Shown here: positions 43,126 to 52,023 of the stretch, piece after piece
How the letters are laid out: each line of letters begins with the position of its first letter
Numbering within the stretch: the first letter of the stretch is position 1
DNA from: CADEDH01 sp965263455
Lineage (GTDB): Bacteria; Actinomycetota; Acidimicrobiia; Acidimicrobiales; SZUA-35
Length of the DNA: 64,000 nucleotides
NCBI GenBank assembly: GCA_965263455.1
Contig: CBDHHN010000004.1
Location: 124,001 to 188,000 of the forward strand
Direction: 5' to 3'
The notes under the pieces: generated by a model
Database searches by the model: none
Told to the model about the DNA's origin: nothing
The model's input: the letters and a program-made list of their open reading frames with translations, nothing else
Program-made: the position numbers and the translations under genes

Positions 43126-43895
43126 TGCCCCTGTTCGGCACCCTCGACGTGGCCTCGGCCCTGGCCGATGCACCGACCATGGCCGACCTCGCCCCCGACA
43201 CCTGGACCCTGCCCGGGGTCGAGGTGGTCCAGGTCTCCTACGAGGTCGACGAGGCGGCGGCGCTGGCCGTGACCCCGCCCGCCTGCCATCCGAGCATCCC
43301 GCCCTACGCCACGTTCTCGATCCTGTCGTGCCCCGAGAGCCCGCACGGACCGTTCAACCTGTCCATGGTCCGGCTCATCGTCCGGGCCGGCATCCGACCC
43401 CGCGGACTCCTGCTCGCCGCCCACACCGACAACCCGGCGGTGGCTCGGGCCCTGGCTTCAGGATGGGGGTACCGGGTGGCCGAGGCCGAGGTCGGCTTCT
43501 CCCGCCGCTACGGCACCATCGGGGGCACCGTCACCATCGGCGCCGAGACCGCGCTCGACGTTCGCCTGGAGGACCCGGAGCCGGTAGCCGGTACCGACCT
43601 GGAACTGTTCGACAACCTCCACCTGACCCGGCTGACCCCCAACGGCGGGGGCGGTGTCGAACCCGAGGCCGTGATCGTCCAGGTCGACCCCACCTACCAC
43701 TACCACTCGGCCGACCGGGGCCGAGCCGACCTCGCCGTCTTCCGACCCGACCTGCTCGGTGTCAGCGGGGTCGACCCCGTGTACCGGGTGGTGGCGGTGG
43801 CGTGCCGGGCCGATCTGGAACTGACGGCCCCTCGGTTCGTGATGGACCCCGAGGTACCGGCCGTGCAGGGCACGCGCCGCCTGTCACCGGCCTGA
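43125..43895 (+). CDS. Acetoacetate-decarboxylase-like fold protein without lysine (tentative)
   Basis: A 256-residue protein that I can only place tentatively. The segment FNLSMVRLIVRAGIRPRGLL, then HTDNPAVARALASGWGYRVA, follows the spacing of the acetoacetate decarboxylase family, where the catalytic lysine sits in WGFPKK. Here the site reads WGYRVA, and the whole protein contains no lysine at all. A Schiff-base decarboxylase is therefore excluded; a lyase, hydratase or binding role remains open. It is translationally coupled to the upstream monooxygenase (TGATG), so it probably handles the same substrate or product. Confidence 0.5.
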   Translation: MPLFGTLDVASALADAPTMADLAPDTWTLPGVEVVQVSYEVDEAAALAVTPPACHPSIPPYATFSILSCPESPHGPFNLSMVRLIVRAGIRPRGLLLAAHTDNPAVARALASGWGYRVAEAEVGFSRRYGTIGGTVTIGAETALDVRLEDPEPVAGTDLELFDNLHLTRLTPNGGGGVEPEAVIVQVDPTYHYHSADRGRADLAVFRPDLLGVSGVDPVYRVVAVACRADLELTAPRFVMDPEVPAVQGTRRLSPA

Positions 43896-43902
43896 CGAGC
43901 GT

Positions 43903-43931
43903 GCGCCGGCCCTGCGATCAGGAGCCGGCGC
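43903..43931. terminator. Hairpin shared by two convergent genes
   Basis: GCGCCGGC pairs perfectly with GCCGGCGC (8 bp), with a short inner CCT/AGG stem. It starts 8 bp after the stop of the upstream plus-strand gene and contains the stop codon of the copper oxidase gene (43918-43920). Confidence 0.5.
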
Positions 43932-45933
43932 CGGGGACCGACACCTGGACGATGGCGGCGTGGGAGGGCACCCCGTCGCCGCTGAGGGCGAAGAGGTAGT
44001 AGAGCCCGGGAAGGGTCGAGCCGTCGTCGGCCGGACCGGCCACCACGTGGCGCTCGCCGTCCTCGCCCCCGGACACGGCCTCGAGCGGGATGCGGCGCTG
44101 GTCGAGGTTGACCGAGTGGGTGGCCGATGACAGACGTACCAGGGCGAACGACTCGGCGCCGTCGGCCGTGATCTCGAACTCGGTCCCGGCCTCCACGACG
44201 GTGGGCGCCTCATCGATGACGGGCCGTGGGGCCAGCGAGCCGTCGGGGGCGAAGAGGTAGGGCGGGCTGAAGATCTCGACGTTGGGATGGTTGGTGTCGC
44301 AGTCGCCGCACAGTCCGCCGCCCCCGGCCACGACCCGGCCGTCGGCCAGGAGCAGCGAGAAGCTGTGGTAGTTGCGGGGTACCGCGTGATGGGCGGCCGG
44401 GCTGAAGGTCTCGGTCTCGGGGTCCCAGATCTCGGTCTCGAACACCGAGTCGAAGTCCTCGAAGGTTCCCGTGATCGGGACCCCTCCGGTGACGACCACC
44501 TCCCCCGTGGGTAGCACGGCGGCGTTGTGGAAGCCCCGGGCATGCGTCATGGAGCCGACGGTCCGGGCCTCGACCTCGTCGCCGGTGATGTCGATCACGG
44601 TGGCGTTGGTGGTGGCTTCACCCCAGTCGTAGGCGGGGGCGCCGCCCACGGTCAGGATGCGGCCGGGTTCGTACATGACGGCGGTGCCGTTGATGGCGAA
44701 CCCGTCATCGGCCCGCACCCCGGCCGGGATGATGGCGCCGTCGCCCTCGAGGTCGAGCCAGTGCATGGCCCGGGTCGGGCCGGCGTGGAAGATCCGGTCG
44801 CCCCAGGCGAACAGCCACAGGTGGTTGTCGCCCCGATAGTCGGGGAAGGGGTCGGGGCCGATGAAGGGATCGCCCTCGATGCCGGGCAGCCGCCGCCAGC
44901 CCTCGTCCTCGGACCAGATCTCGGCGTCCTTGCCCAGGAAACCGCCGGAGAACGACCCGCCGAGGGTGAAGGCCCGACCGTCGGTGGTGAGCGTCGTGCC
45001 CTGGTAGCCACGGGGGATGTGCATGGCATCGGCCGACTCCCATCCGCCGGAGGCCGGATCGTAGATGCTGGTGTCGAACGCCGACGAGCCACCGTTGACC
45101 AGGATCCGACCATCCGGAAGGTGGGCGATACCGGGGCAGAACATGTCGTGCCCGGTCCGGGACACCAACTCCTCGTCGGTGGTGCCCGTGTTCGGGTCGA
45201 ACACGGCGGTCTGGGTGTAGCCGTAGGCATAGGGGTCGGCGAAGCTGAACCGGTCGTTGGCCGACCACACCAGGACCTTGCCGTCGGGCAGGGCACTGGC
45301 GGCCACGGGAATCAGCGGCATCTCGATGACGGGCGACCACGCCCCCAGTTCGTGGGCCACGCCGCCCACCGGCTCGAAGCTGAGGATCTGGTGGTCGGCC
45401 CCGGTGCACAGGTCGAGCACGACACGAAGGTCGGGCTCCCGCCCACCTCCGCTGACACCGACGCACATTCCCGTGCTGCGCGACACCAGCTGAACCCGGC
45501 CGTCGTCGCCGAGCGGCTCCTGCTCGAAGTGCTGGGAGACGCTGTCCTCGCAGGTCCGGGGGATCACGTCCGAACCCCTCGTGGCGTCGCCGAGCAGACC
45601 CAGGCACATGTCGTCGTCGTACAGGCCGAGCCGGACGTGGCCATCGCCAACATCCTCGACCGTGAACCGCTGGGCCGCCGCCCCGGTGCAGTCGTTCTGG
45701 ACGACCGAGCCGTTCTCGAAGTACGCCCGGGGCCGTACCTCCAGACACTTGCGGGAGTGAGCGGTCACGATCCGCTTCTCGCCCTCCTCGGCCTGGGCCG
45801 TGGAGGGCCCCGCCACCACCAACGCCGCCACACCGGCGACCAACGCCGTCACGATCGCGGCGGCGATGACGAGCCGCCTGGCGCCCGCCGCCTGAGGGAC
45901 CCATCGTCGGCCCTGTCCCATCAAGGTACGCAC
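43918..45933 (-). CDS. Secreted galactose-oxidase-family copper radical oxidase with N-terminal R-type lectin domain
   Basis: The 671-residue protein has a signal/anchor (RLVIAAAIVTALVAGVAALVV, about 20-41, then AQA at 46-48). A ricin-type lectin domain spans about 55-185. A seven-bladed kelch domain follows, and DUF1929 ends the protein. Every catalytic feature of Fusarium galactose oxidase can be placed: C266 (HDMFCPGI) and Y310 (PRGYQG) for the Cys-Tyr cofactor, Y522-H523 (PRNYHS) and H606 (SATHSVN) as copper ligands. The Trp that stacks over the cofactor is Phe (F328). It should oxidise primary alcohols or aldehydes, making hydrogen peroxide outside the cell. Confidence 0.9.
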   Translation of the reverse strand: MRTLMGQGRRWVPQAAGARRLVIAAAIVTALVAGVAALVVAGPSTAQAEEGEKRIVTAHSRKCLEVRPRAYFENGSVVQNDCTGAAAQRFTVEDVGDGHVRLGLYDDDMCLGLLGDATRGSDVIPRTCEDSVSQHFEQEPLGDDGRVQLVSRSTGMCVGVSGGGREPDLRVVLDLCTGADHQILSFEPVGGVAHELGAWSPVIEMPLIPVAASALPDGKVLVWSANDRFSFADPYAYGYTQTAVFDPNTGTTDEELVSRTGHDMFCPGIAHLPDGRILVNGGSSAFDTSIYDPASGGWESADAMHIPRGYQGTTLTTDGRAFTLGGSFSGGFLGKDAEIWSEDEGWRRLPGIEGDPFIGPDPFPDYRGDNHLWLFAWGDRIFHAGPTRAMHWLDLEGDGAIIPAGVRADDGFAINGTAVMYEPGRILTVGGAPAYDWGEATTNATVIDITGDEVEARTVGSMTHARGFHNAAVLPTGEVVVTGGVPITGTFEDFDSVFETEIWDPETETFSPAAHHAVPRNYHSFSLLLADGRVVAGGGGLCGDCDTNHPNVEIFSPPYLFAPDGSLAPRPVIDEAPTVVEAGTEFEITADGAESFALVRLSSATHSVNLDQRRIPLEAVSGGEDGERHVVAGPADDGSTLPGLYYLFALSGDGVPSHAAIVQVSVPGAGS

Positions 45934-46018
45934 CGGGCGATGATCCCCCAGGGTTGGAGGGCCGACAACACCGATGGGTGGATGCGCCCACGAATCGGGG
46001 CCGTCCGGACGATGTCAA

Positions 46019-46028
46019 CCCCCCCCCC
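46019..46028 (+). repeat. Run of ten cytosines upstream of the RND exporter
   Basis: A C10 homopolymer in the 167-bp divergent region between the copper oxidase and the exporter, about 37 bp before the TACCGT hexamer and 72 bp before the exporter ATG. It is the longest homopolymer I noticed in the window. Confidence 0.9.
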
Positions 46029-46100
46029 GGACTCCGATCAGCCGCCCGCCGCCGTCCCGGCAGTACCGTGCTCGGGGTCCGAACTACGAAAGAGAACGCA

Positions 46101-48950
46101 ATGCTGCGCGCCCTGGTTCGCTTCTTCGTCGTCCGCCCCGTCCTCACGCTCATCCTCTGGGTGGGGGCCGTCGGTTTCGGCGTCCTGTCCTACACCACGC
46201 TCCTACCCCGCGACGGGTTCCCGGCCATCGACATCCCGATCGCCGTGGTCTCGGGGGCCTACCTGGTCGACGACCCCGCCGTGGTCGACGCCGAGGTGGC
46301 CTCCCCCATCGGGACCGCCGTGGCCGACCACCCACGGATCGACACGATCCAGAGCTTCGCCCAGGGCTCGTCGTTCTCCGTCGTGGCCCAGTTCCAGGAG
46401 GGGACCTCGTCGGCCGAGGGGGCTGCCATCCTGGCCGAGGCGGTCGACGGCCTCGATCTTCCCGACGAAGCCATCATCAACGTCAGCGAGATCAATGCGG
46501 CCCAGTTCCTCGAGCGCTACGACCTCCTGGTCGGCGTGTTCGGCGGACCCGATACCAGCCCCGAGGAGTTGGAGGCGGCCGCCGCCACCCTCATCCCGGC
46601 GTTCGAGGGCGAGGACGAGGTGGCCGAGGCCGAGGTCGTCGAACTCATCTCGCGGGGATTCGACCCCGCCACCGGCCAGGAGGTTGCCCGGGAGTCGGAC
46701 TTCAACCTCCTGACGACCGAGAACGGCGACGGGCTCCAGTTCCGCCCCTCGATCGCGCTCGGGGTCGTGGCCGGCGACGACGTCGACTCCCTCGGCATCC
46801 GCGACGCCACCGACCGGGCCCTGGCCGAGGCCGAGGCCCAGGCCGTGCTGCCCGACGGCTTCGAGGCGGTGGTGGCCATCGACTTCGCCACCCAGATCCG
46901 CCAGCAGATCGGCTCCCTCCAGTCGAACGTGCTGACCGGCATCGTGGCCGTGGCCATCGTGACCCTGCTGCTCATCTCGTGGCGGGCCTCGGCCATCACG
47001 GCCCTGTTCATCGTGACGGTGCTGGCCACCACCATGGGCGTGCTGTTCCTGGTCGGGATCAGCCTCAACACCATCTCCCTGTTCGGGGTGATCCTGGCCC
47101 TCGGCCTCCTGGTCGACGACGCCATCGTCATCACCGAGGCCATAGCGGCCGAGAACGACCCCGATCTCGGTGCGGTCGAGTCGATCGACCGCGCCATCGG
47201 ACGGGTCGGCTCGGCCAGCCTGTCGGGCACCGTCACCACCCTGCTGGTGTTCGCCCCCATGCTGATGATCACCGGCATTCTCGGCAGCTTCATCCGCATC
47301 CTGCCCATCTCGGTCATCACCGCCCTGACGGTGTCGGTGATCCTCTCGTTCGTGTTCATTCCGGTGGCGGCGCGCTATCTGGTCATCCCGGCCCCCAACG
47401 ACCGGGGGTGGCTCGGCGGCGTCGAACACCGGCTGGCCACCGCGGTGGCCGATCTGTCGAGCCGGACCGGGGGCGGTGGCTGGGTTCGGGCCCTGCTCGC
47501 CGTGGGCCTCAGCCTGGCCATGACCGTGGTCGGACTGCTGGTGTTCGCCCCCCGGGTCGGGTTCAACATCTTCCCCCAGCAGAAGGACTCCAACTTCGTC
47601 TCGGTCGACATCGCCTACCCGCCGGGCACGTCGGTGGCCGACGCCCGCGACATCGCCCAGGAGATCAACCAGTTGGCGGCCGACGCCTTGGGCGAGGACC
47701 TGGTCCAGGGCTACACCTACATCGGCAACGAGCGGGGTGCGCTCAGCCAGTTCACCCTGACCGACATGGGCTCGCGGCCTCCCGCTCCCGAGCTGGTGGA
47801 CGAGGTGCTCAACCCGTTGACCGAGGACTACGAGCGGGCCCGGGTCACGTTCGCCCAGATCTCGGCCGGTCCCCCGGAGCTGACCTTCCCCTTCCAGGCC
47901 CAGGTCTACGGCGAGGACATCGCCACCCTGACCGCCGCCGCCGACGAGATCGCCACCGAGCTCGAGGGCTCCAGCATCGAACGGACCGACGGGACGACCT
48001 TCACCGTGGTCGAGACCGAGGTCGTGTTCGGCGATCAGGTGGCCCGGACCGACACCAGGCGCTACGTGGAGGTGCGGGCCCGGTACGACGCCGACGACGT
48101 CACCACCACCACCGCCCTTACCCAGGACTTCCTGACCGAGCGGTTCGACGCCGACCGGTTGGACGAGCTGGGCCTGGCCGCCGACGCCCTGGAGTTCGAC
48201 CTCGGCCTGGAATCCGACAACCAGGAGTCGTTCTCCTCGCTCCCCATCGCGTTCGGGGTGGCGCTGTTGTCGATGCTGCTGTTGCTGGTGTTCCAGTTCC
48301 GCTCGACGGTGTTGTGGTTGCTCATCTTCCTGGCCATCCCGTTCAGCTTCTTCGGCGTGTTCGGTGGCCTGCTCGTCACCGACAACGTCATCAGCTTCTT
48401 CGTGATGCTGGGCCTGATCGGCCTGATCGGTATCGCCGTCAACAACACGATCCTGCTGACCGACTACGCCAACCAGGCCCGTCGCCAGGGCGAGGATCGG
48501 CGGGGCGCGGTCCGGATCGCCGTGATGCGGCGGTTCCGGCCCCTGGTGGCCACGTCGTTGACCACGGTGGCCGGCCTGCTGCCGCTGGCCCTGTCCGACC
48601 CCTTCTGGGAGGGCCTGGGCTTCACCATCATCTTCGGCCTGCTGTCGTCGACGTTCCTGGTGCTGATCGCCTTCCCCTTCTACTACCTGGGGATCGAGTT
48701 CCTCCGGGACCAGCTCCGCACCCCGTGGCGGGCCACCCCGGCCCTGGCCCTGGCCGGGGTCGACACGTCGGGCGAGGTCGCCACCGAGGTCGCCACGTCG
48801 ACCGACGAGGACGGGCCCGCCTCGGAGACCGACGCCGCCGTCGCGACCAACGGCTCCGGCGACAGCGGCAGCGACAGCGACGAGGACAAGGCCGCGACCT
48901 CGGATGACGGCCCGGGCGACGATCAGAAGCCGGTCGAGGTCGTCGACTAG
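46101..48950 (+). CDS. RND-family efflux transporter permease (AcrB/HAE1-like)
   Basis: A proton-driven inner-membrane exporter of 949 residues. The first span (FFVVRPVLTLILWVGAV) precedes a large porter loop (about 40-300). Spans 2-6 carry the charged motif LGLLVDDAIVITEAI (family GxxxDxxIxxxE). A second half repeats the pattern (FFVMLGLIGLIGIAVNNTIL and RFRPLVATSLTTVAGLLPLA). The length is slightly under Gram-negative AcrB. No membrane-fusion protein or outer-membrane channel gene is adjacent, so it may act alone. The C-terminal 65 residues are acidic and unstructured. AAAGAGA lies before the ATG; an open frame farther upstream was not used. Confidence 0.9.
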   Translation: MLRALVRFFVVRPVLTLILWVGAVGFGVLSYTTLLPRDGFPAIDIPIAVVSGAYLVDDPAVVDAEVASPIGTAVADHPRIDTIQSFAQGSSFSVVAQFQEGTSSAEGAAILAEAVDGLDLPDEAIINVSEINAAQFLERYDLLVGVFGGPDTSPEELEAAAATLIPAFEGEDEVAEAEVVELISRGFDPATGQEVARESDFNLLTTENGDGLQFRPSIALGVVAGDDVDSLGIRDATDRALAEAEAQAVLPDGFEAVVAIDFATQIRQQIGSLQSNVLTGIVAVAIVTLLLISWRASAITALFIVTVLATTMGVLFLVGISLNTISLFGVILALGLLVDDAIVITEAIAAENDPDLGAVESIDRAIGRVGSASLSGTVTTLLVFAPMLMITGILGSFIRILPISVITALTVSVILSFVFIPVAARYLVIPAPNDRGWLGGVEHRLATAVADLSSRTGGGGWVRALLAVGLSLAMTVVGLLVFAPRVGFNIFPQQKDSNFVSVDIAYPPGTSVADARDIAQEINQLAADALGEDLVQGYTYIGNERGALSQFTLTDMGSRPPAPELVDEVLNPLTEDYERARVTFAQISAGPPELTFPFQAQVYGEDIATLTAAADEIATELEGSSIERTDGTTFTVVETEVVFGDQVARTDTRRYVEVRARYDADDVTTTTALTQDFLTERFDADRLDELGLAADALEFDLGLESDNQESFSSLPIAFGVALLSMLLLLVFQFRSTVLWLLIFLAIPFSFFGVFGGLLVTDNVISFFVMLGLIGLIGIAVNNTILLTDYANQARRQGEDRRGAVRIAVMRRFRPLVATSLTTVAGLLPLALSDPFWEGLGFTIIFGLLSSTFLVLIAFPFYYLGIEFLRDQLRTPWRATPALALAGVDTSGEVATEVATSTDEDGPASETDAAVATNGSGDSGSDSDEDKAATSDDGPGDDQKPVEVVD

Positions 48951-48989
48951 ACCGCTCCGGACCCGCCCCGACGACGTCGGGTATCGAGC

Positions 48990-49030
48990 CTCCGGGTCGC
49001 CACCCCCCAACCTAGGGTGACGACCCGGAG
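48990..49030. terminator. Long perfect hairpin between convergent exporter and monooxygenase genes
   Basis: CTCCGGGTCG pairs with CGACCCGGAG (ten perfect pairs), continued by CACCC/GGGTG across one mismatch. It lies in the 91-bp gap between two facing stop codons, with no T-tract. It is the strongest stem I found. Confidence 0.6.
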
Positions 49031-49041
49031 CGCTCAGACCG

Positions 49042-50139
49042 TCAGACCGGCATCCCCAGCCGGTCCTGCACCGGGGCCATGGCCTGGAGTTCGGGCATGA
49101 CCCGGTCGGCGAAGAGGCGGGCGTTGCGCTCGGCCTCGTCGGCCGGCATCCCGGCGTAGGAGAACACGCCCATGTAGCCGTCGTTGTAGGTGTTCTGCTG
49201 GATGGCTTCGATCTTCTCCAGCACCTGGTCGGGGGTCCCCCACACCTGGAGGTCGACGAAGAAGTCGGTCGAGCGCTCGTACCCGCCGGGAGCCGTGATC
49301 AGGTCGTAGAGCTGGCCGTGGAACTCGTAGCCCGGCGTGTTCTTGAGGTGGTCCTGGTCGAACTCGTAGTGCTTGATGATCGAGTCCCAGTAGCCGCCGA
49401 TGTACTGGCGGGCCAGGGTCTCGGCCCGATCGGCCGACTCGTCGACGAAGGTCCAGCCGGCGACCATGGGCGGCGGTGGCTCCTCGCCGGTGGCCTCCCG
49501 GAACGTGCTCCGGTACTGGGCCAATTCCTCCCGCACCGACTTCCACGGCTTCTGGGGAACGATCAGGATGCCGACCCCCATCCGGGCCATGATGGCGGCC
49601 GACTCGGTCGACACCGCGGCGGCGTAGGTCCGGCCCCGGAAGGTGTGCTCGGGCCGGGGGCGGATGTCCTTGCGGGGTTGGCGGATGAACTCGCCGTCGT
49701 ACTCGCACCAGCCCTGTTCCAGGCCGGTCAGGACCATGTCGGCCGACTCGGCGAACCGCTGGCGGGCCTCGGGCATCGCGACCCGGAATCCCTCGAACTC
49801 CACCCGGCCGGTGCCCCGACCCATCCCGAGGATGACCCGGCCGCCCGACATCACGTCGAGCATGGCCACCTCTTCGGCCACCCGCATCGGGTCGTGCCAG
49901 GGCAGCACACACACCATGGAACCGAGCTGGATGCGCTCGGTGCAGGCGGCCATGTAGGTCAGGAACTGGAAGACGTCCGGACACATCGTGTAGTCGGTGA
50001 AGTGGTGCTCGACGCTCCAGATCGACTGGAACCCGAGCGGCTCGGCCAGACGGGCCAGAGCCAGATCCTGGGCATAGATCTGGGAATCGGGCACCTGTTC
50101 ACCCGGGTTCTGGAAAATGACCGACATGCCGACGTGCAT
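49042..50139 (-). CDS. LLM-class flavin-dependent oxidoreductase
   Basis: The 365-residue luciferase-like barrel shows LAEPLGFQSIWSVEHHFTDY, QLGSMVCVLPWHDPMRVAEE, VMSGGRVILGMGRGTGRVEF and LQVWGTPDQVLEKIEAIQ, the C-terminal helix pattern of this class. It is a different subgroup from the two other LLM proteins in the window. A GGGGGTCGAGG stretch before the ATG at 50139 supports this start; the open frame extends 27 codons upstream. The substrate is unknown. It is divergent from the DsbA-like gene. Confidence 0.88.
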   Translation of the reverse strand: MHVGMSVIFQNPGEQVPDSQIYAQDLALARLAEPLGFQSIWSVEHHFTDYTMCPDVFQFLTYMAACTERIQLGSMVCVLPWHDPMRVAEEVAMLDVMSGGRVILGMGRGTGRVEFEGFRVAMPEARQRFAESADMVLTGLEQGWCEYDGEFIRQPRKDIRPRPEHTFRGRTYAAAVSTESAAIMARMGVGILIVPQKPWKSVREELAQYRSTFREATGEEPPPPMVAGWTFVDESADRAETLARQYIGGYWDSIIKHYEFDQDHLKNTPGYEFHGQLYDLITAPGGYERSTDFFVDLQVWGTPDQVLEKIEAIQQNTYNDGYMGVFSYAGMPADEAERNARLFADRVMPELQAMAPVQDRLGMPV

Positions 50140-50286
50140 GGCCTCGACCCCCCTCTTTGTCGCCGCCTGCTCCGAGCCCCACCGGGCCTGGAACAGGAAG
50201 TAGTTCGATAGCCGAACCATAGAAGGGCCGGTTCATCGACGGCAAACTGATCCTGACCACAGCCAGAGCCGGACCCGGAGCACCCC

Positions 50287-51072
50287 ATGACCGACACCAT
50301 CCCCACCAGCGCCCCTCCCTCGGTGGAGGGCTACGACATCGAGTTCTTCTGGGATCCCGTCTGCCCCTTCGCCTGGATCACCTCCCGCTGGGTCGAGCAG
50401 GTGGTGGCCCGCACCGACTATTCGGTCGACTGGCGCTTCATCTCCCTTCGTCTGCTCAACAAGGACAAGGACTACGCCACCGAGTTCCCGCCGGAGTACG
50501 AGCAGGGCCACACCGCCGGCCTGCGCATGTTGCGGGTGGCGGCCGCCGTCCGCCACGACCTCGGTCGCGGGCCCCTGGGGGCCCTGGTCAAGGCCTACGG
50601 CCACAGCTACTGGGACAAGCCCCGAGGCTCGGGCATGCGGACCCACCTGAGCACGACCGAGCACGCCCGGGAGGTGCTGACCACGGCCGGCCTCGACCCC
50701 GACTACGCCGCCGCCCTGGACGAGACGGCGTGGGACGCCCTCCTCGACGACGAGACGGAGCTGGCCCTGTCCCGTACCGGGCGCGACGTGGGCACCCCCA
50801 TCATCACCTTCAACCGGGCCGAGGCCGAGCCCATCTCGTTCTTCGGGCCCGTGATCTCCCGAGTCCCCGAACCCGACGACGCCGTCGCCCTGTGGGACGC
50901 CGTCACCACCTTGGCCGCCTTCCCCGGCTTCGCCGAGATGAAGCGCAGCCTGCGGGAGGTGCCACAGCTCACCATCCTGGGCGGCGTGTCGGCCCGACCG
51001 GAACAGGAGGACTGGACCGGAGGTCACCGACGCGGTCACCTCGCCTCGGACCAGGCCGAGGCCGACTCCTGA
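50287..51072 (+). CDS. DsbA-family protein related to mycothiol-dependent nitroreductases
   Basis: The 261-residue protein has the DsbA fold with a long helical insert. FFWDPVCPFAWITSRWVEQV closely follows the Rv2466c-type active site (family CPWCWITSRW), so it belongs with mycothiol-linked DsbA-like reductases of Actinomycetota. Here the second cysteine is Ala (C26-P-F-A29). One-cysteine chemistry (mixed disulfide with mycothiol) remains possible, but an intramolecular disulfide does not. A cis-Pro loop is seen in GTPIITFNRAEAE. GGAGC lies just before the ATG. Confidence 0.82.
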   Translation: MTDTIPTSAPPSVEGYDIEFFWDPVCPFAWITSRWVEQVVARTDYSVDWRFISLRLLNKDKDYATEFPPEYEQGHTAGLRMLRVAAAVRHDLGRGPLGALVKAYGHSYWDKPRGSGMRTHLSTTEHAREVLTTAGLDPDYAAALDETAWDALLDDETELALSRTGRDVGTPIITFNRAEAEPISFFGPVISRVPEPDDAVALWDAVTTLAAFPGFAEMKRSLREVPQLTILGGVSARPEQEDWTGGHRRGHLASDQAEADS

Positions 51073-51116
51073 CCGACCCCGGCGAGGGGCGACCTGGCAG
51101 CCCGCAGCGCCCCCAC

Positions 51117-51122
51117 TATGCT
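51117..51122 (+). promoter_or_regulatory. -10 hexamer for leaderless SH3-protein transcript
   Basis: TATGCT, 8 nt before the GTG at 51131. Confidence 0.5.
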
Positions 51123-51130
51123 GTGCAACG

Positions 51131-51928
51131 GTGTTGACCGACCACGACACACCGGGCGGTGGCGGCGGGAGTCAGGGCGAGGACAAGGTCGCTCCCCCAT
51201 TTCTTCTCGAATCCACCGAGTTCGTCCGGACCCGACGCGAGAGCCAGTCGCTCGATCGCGTCCAGGGACTGTTCGACAACCGCCGACTGACCCTGGGCCC
51301 GATCGTGGCCGTGGGTGCCATCGCCGCGCTGGTCGCCCTGTTCCTGACCCGGCCCGAGACCGACCCGGAGCCCGATCCCCTGGCCGCCTCCCAGGCCCCG
51401 TCGTCGGTCAACATCATCGAGTCGGACGAGACCGTCCCCGCCCCCGAGCCGCGGCGGAGCCTCAATGACCTGGCCGCGGTGCCGGCCACCGCCCCGGGCA
51501 CGAGCGTGGTGACCGCTCCCCTCCCCCCGACCACGGCCACCACCCGACCCCCGACGACGCCGGCGCCGACGACCACGACCGAAGCGCCGACCACCACGAC
51601 CACCACGGCGCCGACGACCACGACGACCGAAGCGCCGACGACGACCGAAGCGCCGACGACGACCGAGGCCCCGACGACCACGGCCGACCCCGGCCCCGTC
51701 ATCACCCCGCTGGGCGACTGCGAGATCGAGGTCCGGGGCAGCTCGCTGCTGTACGCCGAGCCCTCGACCGACAGCAACCGCATCGGGCGAACCCTGTTCC
51801 GGGTCGAGGTCCGGGCCACGGCCGTGGCCTCCACCGACGAGGGCCGCTGGTATCTGGTCGACGGGCGGTTGCTGGGCGGGTGGCTTCGGGAGGGCCGCAT
51901 ACGCGACTTCGAGGGCAACTGCGGCTGA
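51131..51928 (+). CDS. Membrane-anchored Thr/Pro-stalk protein with C-terminal SH3-like domain
   Basis: The 265-residue protein has a cytoplasmic N-terminus (about 55 residues), one span (LGPIVAVGAIAALVALFLT) and a linker. A stalk of about 65 residues made of Thr, Pro, Ala and Glu follows (TTTEAPTTT repeats, 51535-51690). A C-terminal bacterial SH3 type 3 domain (about 195-262) has EVRGSSLLYAEPSTDSNRIG and GRWYLVDGRLLGGWLREG. Such domains bind peptidoglycan or protein partners, so this is probably a wall-contacting surface protein. It shares its overall plan with the stalk protein at 5149-6381. Confidence 0.75.
   Translation: MLTDHDTPGGGGGSQGEDKVAPPFLLESTEFVRTRRESQSLDRVQGLFDNRRLTLGPIVAVGAIAALVALFLTRPETDPEPDPLAASQAPSSVNIIESDETVPAPEPRRSLNDLAAVPATAPGTSVVTAPLPPTTATTRPPTTPAPTTTTEAPTTTTTTAPTTTTTEAPTTTEAPTTTEAPTTTADPGPVITPLGDCEIEVRGSSLLYAEPSTDSNRIGRTLFRVEVRATAVASTDEGRWYLVDGRLLGGWLREGRIRDFEGNCG
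51535..51690 (+). repeat. Thr/Pro-coding low-complexity repeat
   Basis: Repeated acgacc and gaagcgccgacgacgacc units encode the TTTEAP stalk. The DNA-level periodicity suggests slippage-driven length variation. Confidence 0.8.
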
Positions 51929-52023
51929 CCACCGCCCCGGCCGCCCTGGATGCGGCCGGGCCCGTCCTGGCTCCGGTCGCGAGCCGTTGGCTACCGTGCG
52001 GGAAGCCGACGAAAGGTTGCCCC

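Noticed and set aside
41971..43895. Light-emitting luciferase system
   Set aside because: The alpha-like protein lacks a beta partner and no fatty acid reductase genes (luxCDE-like) are nearby. The adjacent gene is not a luciferase subunit.
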